A DNA stretch of 64,000 nt from an uncultured Opitutia bacterium. Its GTDB lineage: Bacteria > Verrucomicrobiota > Verrucomicrobiia > Opitutales > Opitutaceae. Below are positions 57,872 through 64,000 of the stretch, piece by piece (within the stretch, counting starts at the first letter, position 1; each line of letters opens with the position of its first letter). Position numbers and translations under genes: made by a program. The notes under the pieces were generated by a model. The model saw nothing but the letters and a program-made list of their open reading frames with translations, was not told where the DNA came from and did not search any database. The stretch lies in assembly GCA_903825285.1 (NCBI GenBank), contig CAIJZY010000041.1, positions 1-64,000 of the forward strand, read 5' to 3'.

Positions 57872-60800
57872 ACCCGCCTGTTCCCGACCCGGCCGGTCGC
57901 CTCGGGCTGGCCGGACGCCTCACGGCGTTCTTCATCAACTCGAAGCTCACGCCGATCGCCGTCATCGCGTCGATCCTGCTCGGCCTCTTCGCCGTGCTCC
58001 TGCTGCCGCGCGAGGAGGAGCCCCAGATCAAGGTGCCGATGATCGACGTGCTCGTCTCCATGCCGGGCGGCTCCGCCGCCGAGGTGGAGAACCGCGTCAC
58101 GCGCCCGATGGAGAAGCTGCTCTGGGAGATCCCTGGCGTCGAATACCTCTACTCCACCTCCAGCCCGGGCAGCTCGCTCGTCATCGTCCGCTTTCTGGTC
58201 GGCACCGACATCGAGGGCGCCCTCGTCCGGCTGAACCAGAAGCTGCAGGGCAACTTCGACCGGATCCCGCAGGGCGTCAGCCCGCCGCTGGTCAAGCCGC
58301 GCACGATCGACGACGTGCCGATCCTCGCGCTCACGCTGCACAGCGCCACGCGCGACCACCTCACGCTCCGCCGGCTCGCCGCGCAGCTGGACGACGCCGT
58401 GAAAGCGATCCCGCAGGTGGCCGAGACCACCCTGATCGGCGGCGTGCGCCGCGCGGTGCGGGTCCGCCTCGACCCCGCCGCGCTCGCCGCCCGCGGCCTC
58501 ACCGCCGCGCAGCTCGTGCCCATGCTCCAGCAGGCCAACCGCCAGCTGCACGCCGGGTCCCGGCCCTTTGCCAACACCGAGGTGGTGCTCGAGACCGGCG
58601 CCTTCCTGCGCGACGCCGCCGAGGTCGGCGCCGTCGTCGTGGGCGTCGCGGGCGACCGCCCCGTCTACCTGCGCGACGTCGCCACCATCACCGACGACGC
58701 CGAGGAGCCCGCCAACTACGTGCTGCACGGCTCCGCCACCGGCGACCTCGAGCCCGCCGTCACGCTCAGCGTCGCCAAGCGCCCCGGCGCCAACGCGATC
58801 GATGTCGTCAATGCCGTGCTCGCCAAGGTCGACACCGTGCGCGGCTCCCTCCTGCCGGCCGACGTGGCCGTCACCGTCACCCGCGACTACGGCCACACTG
58901 CCGCGGAGAAGAGCAACGAGCTGCTCTGGCACATGGGCATCGCCGTCTTCGGCGTGGCCCTGCTGATCCTGTTCTTCCTCGGCTGGCGCGAGTCCCTGAT
59001 CGTCCTGCTCGCCATCCCCTCGACCCTCGCGCTCACGCTGCTGGTCTTCTACCTCTACGGCTACACCCTCAACCGCATCACGCTCTTCGCGCTGATCTTC
59101 TCCATCGGCATCCTGGTGGACGACGCGATCGTGGTGGTGGAGAACATCGTGCGCCACGTGCGCCTGCCCGACGCGCGCGGCAAGCCCCTGACACAGGTCG
59201 CGCTCGAGGCCGTGGACGAGGTGGGCAATCCCACGATCCTGGCCACCTGGGCCGTGATCGCGGCCATCCTGCCCATGGCGTTCGTCGGCGGGCTGATGGG
59301 CCCGTACATGCGGCCCATCCCCATCGGCTCGACGGCCGCCATGCTGTTCTCGCTCGCGATCGCCTTCACCATCACGCCCTGGGCCGCGCTGCGCGTGCTG
59401 CGCCGGCGGTTCGCGCGGATCGCGGCGAGTCCCGCCGCCGCCGCCGAGCCGGACGCCGACCATGCGCCGAACGACTGGTCCACGCGCCTCTACCACCGCG
59501 TGATGGGCCCGCTGCTCGACCGCCCGCGCTGGCGCTGGGCGTTCCTTGGCGGCATCGTCGGGCTGCTCCTGCTCTCCGCCGGCTTCGTGCTCACCGGCGC
59601 CGTCACGATCAAGATGCTGCCCTTCGACAACAAGTCGGAGTTCCAGATCGTGCTCAACCCGCCCGAGGGCACGACGCTCGAGCAGACCGCGCGCATCGCG
59701 CAGGAGATGGCCCGCGCCATCCGCGGCCAGCCCGAGATCCGCGACTACCAGCTCTACGTCGGCACCGCTTCCCCGTTCAATTTCAACGGCCTGGTGCGGC
59801 ACTACTTCACCCGTCGCGGCCCGAACGTCGCGGACATCCAGGTGAACCTGGTCGAGAAGGGCCAGCGCTCCGACCAGAGCCACGCCATCGCCAAGCGCAT
59901 CCGCCGCCTGGTCGCCCCGATCGCCGCGCGCTACGGCTCCGCCGTCGCCGTCGCCGAGGTGCCGCCCGGCCCGCCGGTGCTCCAGTCGCTGGTCGCCGAG
60001 GTCTATGGTCCCAATGAAACCCAGCGGCTCGCCCTCGCCCGCGAGGTGCGCGGGATCTTCGAGCGCACCAAGGGCGTGGTCGACGTGGACTGGTACGTCG
60101 AGGACCTGCAGCCGCAGGTCCGCTATGTCATCGACCGCGAGAAGGCCGCCTTCCACGGCGTCAGCGCCGGCGCCATCACGGAGACGCTCGCCCTCGCCGC
60201 GCAGGGCCGCGCCGTTGACCTGCTCCACTTCCCCGCCGAGCGCGAGGATGTGCCCATCACCGTCGAGCTGCCCGCCGCCCAGCGCGCGCGGCCGGAGGCC
60301 CTGCTCGCCCTCCAGGTGCGCGCCGACCTGGATCCCGCCGCGCCGCTGGTGCCCCTCTCCGAGCTCGTCCACCTCGAGCGCGGGCGCAGCGAGCGCAACC
60401 TCTACCGGAAGAACCTCAAGCCGGTGACCTACGTCACGGGCGACGTCGCCGGCGAGGTCGAGAGCCCCGCCTACGCCCTGTTCGCCATCAACCGCGAGAT
60501 CGGCCGGCTCGACGCGCGCCGCTTCGGCGGCGCCCGGGCCGAGCTGCCCATCTTCCACCTCAACCTCCCGGCCGACGACACCCAGCCGGGGCTGAAGTGG
60601 GACGGCGAGTGGCACATCACGCTGGAGGTGTTCCGCGACCTCGGCCTGGCCTTCGCCACCGTCCTCGTGCTGATCGCCATGCTGATGGTCGGCTGGTTCC
60701 GCAGCTACGTGACCCCGCTGGTGGTGATGGCCGCGATTCCGTTCTCCCTCATCGGCATCCTGCCGGCGCACTGGGCGCTCGGGGCCTTCTTCACCGCCAC

Positions 60801-61116
60801 CTCCATGATCGGGTTCATGGCCGGCGCCGGCATCGTCGTCCGCAACTCGATCATCCTGGTAGACTTCATCGAGCTGCGCCGCGCCCACGGGCTGCCGCTG
60901 CGCGACGCGGTCGTCGAGGCCGGCGCCGTGCGCTTCCGGCCCATGCTGCTCACCGCCCTCGCGGTCGTGGTCGGCGCCAGCGTCATCCTCGCCGACCCGA
61001 TCTTCCAGGGCCTCGCAATCAGCCTCATGTTCGGCGAGATCGCCTCGCTGTTCATCAGCCGCCTCGCCGTGCCCGTGCTCTATTACATGGCCAACCAACG
61101 CTCCGCCGCCGCATGA
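57868..61116 (+). CDS. RND family efflux permease
   Basis: A 1082-residue inner-membrane pump of the AcrB/HAE superfamily. TM1 follows [19 protein letters not shown]; the proton-relay acidic pair in TM4 is in [14 protein letters not shown]; the second half repeats the fold with [20 protein letters not shown], where the usual KN is RN. It starts at GTG inside the adaptor stop (GTGA) and overlaps the rhodanese start as ATGA, so all three are coupled. The ArsR and rhodanese context suggests export of a sulfur- or metal-related toxic compound, which is inference. Confidence 0.93.
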   Translation: MNPPVPDPAGRLGLAGRLTAFFINSKLTPIAVIASILLGLFAVLLLPREEEPQIKVPMIDVLVSMPGGSAAEVENRVTRPMEKLLWEIPGVEYLYSTSSPGSSLVIVRFLVGTDIEGALVRLNQKLQGNFDRIPQGVSPPLVKPRTIDDVPILALTLHSATRDHLTLRRLAAQLDDAVKAIPQVAETTLIGGVRRAVRVRLDPAALAARGLTAAQLVPMLQQANRQLHAGSRPFANTEVVLETGAFLRDAAEVGAVVVGVAGDRPVYLRDVATITDDAEEPANYVLHGSATGDLEPAVTLSVAKRPGANAIDVVNAVLAKVDTVRGSLLPADVAVTVTRDYGHTAAEKSNELLWHMGIAVFGVALLILFFLGWRESLIVLLAIPSTLALTLLVFYLYGYTLNRITLFALIFSIGILVDDAIVVVENIVRHVRLPDARGKPLTQVALEAVDEVGNPTILATWAVIAAILPMAFVGGLMGPYMRPIPIGSTAAMLFSLAIAFTITPWAALRVLRRRFARIAASPAAAAEPDADHAPNDWSTRLYHRVMGPLLDRPRWRWAFLGGIVGLLLLSAGFVLTGAVTIKMLPFDNKSEFQIVLNPPEGTTLEQTARIAQEMARAIRGQPEIRDYQLYVGTASPFNFNGLVRHYFTRRGPNVADIQVNLVEKGQRSDQSHAIAKRIRRLVAPIAARYGSAVAVAEVPPGPPVLQSLVAEVYGPNETQRLALAREVRGIFERTKGVVDVDWYVEDLQPQVRYVIDREKAAFHGVSAGAITETLALAAQGRAVDLLHFPAEREDVPITVELPAAQRARPEALLALQVRADLDPAAPLVPLSELVHLERGRSERNLYRKNLKPVTYVTGDVAGEVESPAYALFAINREIGRLDARRFGGARAELPIFHLNLPADDTQPGLKWDGEWHITLEVFRDLGLAFATVLVLIAMLMVGWFRSYVTPLVVMAAIPFSLIGILPAHWALGAFFTATSMIGFMAGAGIVVRNSIILVDFIELRRAHGLPLRDAVVEAGAVRFRPMLLTALAVVVGASVILADPIFQGLAISLMFGEIASLFISRLAVPVLYYMANQRSAAA

Positions 61117-61484
61117 GCTTTTTCCGGACGCTCAAGTCGCTCTTCACCCCCGCCGCGCGCATCACCCCGCGCAGCTGCGCCCCGCGCGTCCGCGCCGGCG
61201 CCGCGCTGCTCGTGGACGTGCGGGAGGCCCGCGAATGGCCGGGCGGGGTCGCGCAGGACGCCGTCCTGCTCCCGCTCAGCGACCTCACCGGCCCGCGCAC
61301 GCGCTGGGCGCCCTTCCTCGCCGGCGCCGCCCGCCGTGAGATCCTGCTCTACTGCGCCTCGGGCGGCCGCTCCGGCCTTGCGGCCCGCGTCCTGGCGGGT
61401 GAAGGCTTCCGCGTCGCCAACACCGGCGGCCTCAACGACTGGGCCGACGCCGGCTGGCCCATCGTCAAGCCCGGCCGCCGCTGA
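61113..61484 (+). CDS. Rhodanese-domain protein
   Basis: A 123-residue single rhodanese domain. The DVREAREW motif is near residue 35 and the active loop is CASGGRS with Cys81, which would carry a persulfide. [13 protein letters not shown] closes the domain, as in YgaP and GlpE. An N-terminal [12 protein letters not shown] helix may associate with the membrane. It overlaps the RND permease stop by four bases (ATGA) and is followed by a DUF2892 protein, together equivalent to a split YgaP. Confidence 0.93.
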   Translation: MSFFRTLKSLFTPAARITPRSCAPRVRAGAALLVDVREAREWPGGVAQDAVLLPLSDLTGPRTRWAPFLAGAARREILLYCASGGRSGLAARVLAGEGFRVANTGGLNDWADAGWPIVKPGRR

Positions 61485-61524
61485 CTTTGTCCGCACTGCA
61501 ACCCCAGATCCCCCCAAAAATCCC

Positions 61525-61728
61525 ATGAAAGCTAACGTCGGCGGCATTGACCGCATCCTCCGTCTCATCGTCGGCCTCGCCATCCTCGGCGCGGGCTATT
61601 ACTTCAAGTCCTGGTGGGGCCTCATCGGCATCGTGCCGGTGCTGACCGCCGTCTTCCGGTTCTGCCCGGCCTACCTGCCGATCGGGATGAGCACCTGCGC
61701 GACCAAGCCCGAGGACAAGCAGTCCTGA
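61525..61728 (+). CDS. DUF2892 (YgaP-like membrane domain) protein, second copy
   Basis: A 67-residue protein with the DUF2892 pattern: NVGGIDRILRLIVGLAILGA, then SWWGLIGIVPVLTAVFRF with the cysteine-containing end FCPAYLPIGMSTC. Two helices span the inner membrane. It lies 40 bases after the rhodanese gene. Fused to a rhodanese it would resemble E. coli YgaP. It is distinct from but homologous to the copy at 56616. Confidence 0.9.
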   Translation: MKANVGGIDRILRLIVGLAILGAGYYFKSWWGLIGIVPVLTAVFRFCPAYLPIGMSTCATKPEDKQS

Positions 61729-61737
61729 ATGCATCAC

Positions 61738-61798
61738 GCGCCGGCCTTGCTGGCCGGCGCTACTTGTATCCGGTGCCGGCGGGCGTTTGCCCCGGCAC
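61738..61798. repeat. Two adjacent GC hairpins after the RND/rhodanese operon, element L
   Basis: GCGCCGGCC (61738-61746) pairs perfectly with GGCCGGCGC (61752-61760) around a 5-base loop, followed by TACTTG. A second hairpin pairs GTGCCGG (61773-61779) with CCGGCAC (61792-61798). They begin 9 bases after the operon's last stop and may end transcription without a real T-tract. The remaining 97 bases before the next gene show nothing definite. Confidence 0.6.
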
Positions 61799-61895
61799 TG
61801 GGACCGAACAGGCGCCGTAATTTTCGCCCGCGCCGGCCGCGGCGATGGCGACAAACGGCCGGTGATGGTTAAGCTGGCCGCAACCAAAGTACCCC

Positions 61896-63170
61896 ATGAC
61901 CAAACTGACCGACTCCGAGGCCGCCCGCCTGCATCCCGAGACCCTGGCCCTGAGCCACGGCTTCGACCCGTGGCTGAGCGAGGGCGCGGTGAAGCCGCCC
62001 GTCTTCCTCACCTCCACGTTCGCCTTCAAGTGCGCCGAGGACGGCAAGCGCTTCTTCGCCTGGGCCCACGGCGAGGGCACGCCGCCCCCGCGCCGCGAGA
62101 TGGGGCTCATCTACTCGCGGATCAACAATCCCAACCTCGAGATCTTCGAGGACCGCGTCGCGGTGTGGGAGGGCATGAAGGACGCCTACAGCTTCTCCAG
62201 CGGCATGGCCGCCATCGCCACCACGCTGCTGGCCACGCACGGGCCCGGCGACGAGATGATCGTCTGCGCCCCGGTCTACGGCGGCACCGACTCGCTGATC
62301 CACCATTTCCTGAAGCGCCTCGGGATCACGGCACAGTTCGTGCCCGCGGGCCCCGACGCCCCCGCGCTGGCCGAGCCGCTGATCACGCCGCGCACCCGCT
62401 CCATCTTCATCGAGAGCCCGGCCAACCCCAACAACCGGCTGACCGACATCGGCCGCATGAAGGAGCTCGCGCAGCGCCACGCACCGCCGGCCGCCGGCCA
62501 GGCCACCGGCCGCATCCTCGTGATCGTGGACAACACCATGGCCGGCCCGGTCTTCGCCCAGCCCGCCAAGGTCGGCGCCGACATCGTCCTCTACTCCGCC
62601 ACCAAGTTCATCGGCGGCCACTCCGACGTGGTCGGCGGCGTCGCGCTCGCCAATGACGACGTGCTCCTGACCGCCATCGCCCAGCACCGCGCCATGCTCG
62701 GCGGCATGCCCAACCCGTACACCGCATGGCTGCTCACCCGCTCGCTCGAGACGCTCAAGATCCGCGCCGAGCAGCAGCAGCGCAACGCCCAGCAGGTCGC
62801 CGCCTTCCTCGTCGGCCACCCCAAGGTCCGCGAGGTGCTGTATCTCGGCCTGCTCCAGCCCGGCCACCCCGAGCATGCCATCTACCAGAAGCAGCACACC
62901 GGCCCCGGCTCGCTGATCTCCCTGCACCTCCGCGGCGGCGAGAAGGAGGCCTTCGCCTTCCTCGACCACCTCAAGGTGTTCCACCTCGCCGTCTCGCTCG
63001 GCTCGACCGAGTCCCTCGCCCAGCATCCCGCCACCATGACCCACTCGGGGCTGACCCCGGAGGACAAGCGCTTCGGGGGCGTCACCGACGACCTCGTGCG
63101 GCTCTCCATCGGCATCGAGAATGCCGAGGACCTGATCTGGGACCTGAAGCAGGCCCTCGAGCACGCGTGA
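61896..63170 (+). CDS. Cystathionine gamma-synthase/methionine gamma-lyase family PLP enzyme
   Basis: A 424-residue cytoplasmic enzyme of the Cys/Met metabolism PLP family. Landmarks are YSRINNPNLEIFEDRVA, the cofactor stack in CAPVYGGTDSL, VIVDNTMAGPVFAQP with the PLP Asp, and the Schiff-base lysine in YSATKFIGGHSD. The C-terminal VSLGSTESLAQHPATMTHS is characteristic. Within the family, synthase and lyase activities cannot be separated by eye. Its last base pair overlaps the next gene's GTG start (GTGA), linking it to the YeiH-like transporter. Confidence 0.92.
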   Translation: MTKLTDSEAARLHPETLALSHGFDPWLSEGAVKPPVFLTSTFAFKCAEDGKRFFAWAHGEGTPPPRREMGLIYSRINNPNLEIFEDRVAVWEGMKDAYSFSSGMAAIATTLLATHGPGDEMIVCAPVYGGTDSLIHHFLKRLGITAQFVPAGPDAPALAEPLITPRTRSIFIESPANPNNRLTDIGRMKELAQRHAPPAAGQATGRILVIVDNTMAGPVFAQPAKVGADIVLYSATKFIGGHSDVVGGVALANDDVLLTAIAQHRAMLGGMPNPYTAWLLTRSLETLKIRAEQQQRNAQQVAAFLVGHPKVREVLYLGLLQPGHPEHAIYQKQHTGPGSLISLHLRGGEKEAFAFLDHLKVFHLAVSLGSTESLAQHPATMTHSGLTPEDKRFGGVTDDLVRLSIGIENAEDLIWDLKQALEHA

Positions 63171-64000
63171 GCTTCGACTTCCGCGCTCTCTGCGGCACCC
63201 AGCCGGAGCGGCCCGCGCACCGCGCGGCCGCGGTCCTGCTGCCCCTCGGCGCGGCCGCCTCGCTGCTGCCGTGGACCCCGCCCTGGGCCGCGCTGCTCGG
63301 CGGCACGCTGCTCGCCCTCACGCTGGGCAATCCCTGCGCGGGCCGCGCCAGCCACGTCGCCCGCTGGCTGCTGCAGCTCGCCGTCGCCGGCCTCGGCGCC
63401 GGCGTGAACCTGGCGGTCGTCGCCCGCGTCGGCGCCCAGGGCCTCGGCTACACGCTGACCGGACTGCTCGCGACCTTCGCGCTGGGCGCGCTGCTGGCCC
63501 GCGCCCTCGGGGTTGGCCCCAAGGTCGCCGCGCTGGTCTGCGCCGGCACCGGCATCTGCGGCGGCAGCGCCATCGCCGCCGCCGCGCCCGCGATCGACGC
63601 CCCGCCCGCGGAGACCTCCGTCGCCCTTGCCGTCGTGTTCCTGCTCAACGGCGTCGCCCTGCTGGTGTTCCCGCCGCTCGGCGCGTGGGCCGGGCTCGAC
63701 GCCCACCAGTTCGGCCTCTGGTGCGCGCTCGCGATCCACGACACCAGCTCGGTCACCGGCGCGGCCCTCACGCGGGGCCACGAGGCGCTCGCCATCGCGA
63801 CCACGGTGAAGCTGGCCCGCGCGCTGTGGATCGTGCCTGTCGCCCTCGCCCTCGGGGCGTGGTTCCGCCGCGGCAACCGCACCGCCTCCGCGCTGGGCCG
63901 ACCGCGCGTGCCGTGGTTCATCGTCGGCTTCGTCGCCATGTCCGCCCTGTTCACCTTCGTGCCCGCGCTGCACCCGCTGGCCGGATGGATCGGCCACGGC
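63167..64000 (+). CDS. YeiH/UPF0324 family putative sulfate exporter (3' truncated by window)
   Basis: The first 278 codons of a membrane protein that runs off the window, starting with GTG overlapping the upstream stop (GTGA). About eight hydrophobic segments are seen, with the family feature VCAGTGICGGSAIAAAAP and later DTSSVTGAALTRG, both typical of UPF0324 (YeiH). Family members are annotated as putative sulfate or taurine-related exporters on limited evidence. Coupling to a trans-sulfuration enzyme fits export of a sulfur product. Confidence 0.9.
   Translation, partial: MSFDFRALCGTQPERPAHRAAAVLLPLGAAASLLPWTPPWAALLGGTLLALTLGNPCAGRASHVARWLLQLAVAGLGAGVNLAVVARVGAQGLGYTLTGLLATFALGALLARALGVGPKVAALVCAGTGICGGSAIAAAAPAIDAPPAETSVALAVVFLLNGVALLVFPPLGAWAGLDAHQFGLWCALAIHDTSSVTGAALTRGHEALAIATTVKLARALWIVPVALALGAWFRRGNRTASALGRPRVPWFIVGFVAMSALFTFVPALHPLAGWIGHG

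Noticed and set aside
57319-61098. Open frame of 1259 codons on the minus strand
   Set aside because: It lies antisense to the RND permease, whose motifs are intact. Strong third-position GC bias removes stops from the opposite strand, and the translation is low-complexity Gly/Arg/Val/Glu without family motifs.
1-64000. tRNA, rRNA, transposase or prophage genes
   Set aside because: None was recognised on either strand by motif reading; short RNA genes could still have been missed without a covariance search.

Overview
The window is 64 kb of very GC-rich bacterial chromosome, densely coded on both strands. I see no rRNA, tRNA, CRISPR array, transposase, integrase or phage gene. The organism looks Gram-negative: it has two RND efflux pumps with adaptors, a YidC with a long periplasmic domain, lipoproteins and a class III prepilin. 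The gene mix (solute-binding protein/TPR pairs, LysM coiled-coil proteins, GH20 and GH35 glycosidases, a lone prepilin, abundant word-like intergenic hairpins) suggests Verrucomicrobiota, probably Opitutaceae. That assignment is inference from gene content, not from a marker-gene comparison.

Layout. 1-8.8 kb: the 3' end of a carbohydrate-associated protein, then a minus-strand cluster of three paralogous pairs. Each pair is a membrane-anchored ABC-type solute-binding protein followed by a TPR protein overlapping it by ATGA. A thioredoxin-like protein with a single active-site cysteine sits between pairs. No ABC permease or ATPase accompanies them. 8.9-13 kb: aldo/keto reductase, AEC transporter, HI0933-type flavoprotein, Spy-like protein. 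13-25.8 kb: an ABC exporter pair and assorted housekeeping genes (minimal metalloprotease, SYLF protein, VOC protein, CinA C-domain, exonuclease III, a PLP enzyme, DUF167, MATE, a polytopic membrane protein, a YcfL-like lipoprotein). 25.9-30.7 kb: a MarR-RND efflux operon with a strong terminator and an operator-like palindrome. 30.8-31 kb: a remnant of glycerol kinase. 31.1-37.2 kb: a 1788-residue Sel1/coiled-coil/LysM protein and a small paralogue of its C-terminus. 37.2-46.7 kb: PAP2 phosphatase, three peptidyl-prolyl isomerases, a prepilin behind an AT-rich leader, GH20, YgjP-like protease, phosphoesterase, Y-family polymerase. 46.8-52.6 kb: GH35, SdpI-like protein, then the conserved rpmH-rnpA-yidD-yidC block and yebC. 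52.6-64 kb: a sulfur-flavoured region with metX-metW, a class V PLP enzyme, an ArsR/DUF2892/RND/rhodanese/DUF2892 cluster, a cystathionine gamma-synthase-family enzyme and a partial YeiH-type transporter.

Two themes stand out. First, the ArsR-to-DUF2892 cluster resembles the E. coli ygaVP sulfide-stress module, split into separate proteins with an RND efflux pump inserted. Second, at least a dozen intergenic inverted repeats of several unrelated sequence families lie mostly just downstream of stop codons. In at least two cases the repeat itself supplies the stop codon. Antisense open frames of up to 1259 codons occur opposite real genes and are GC-bias artefacts.
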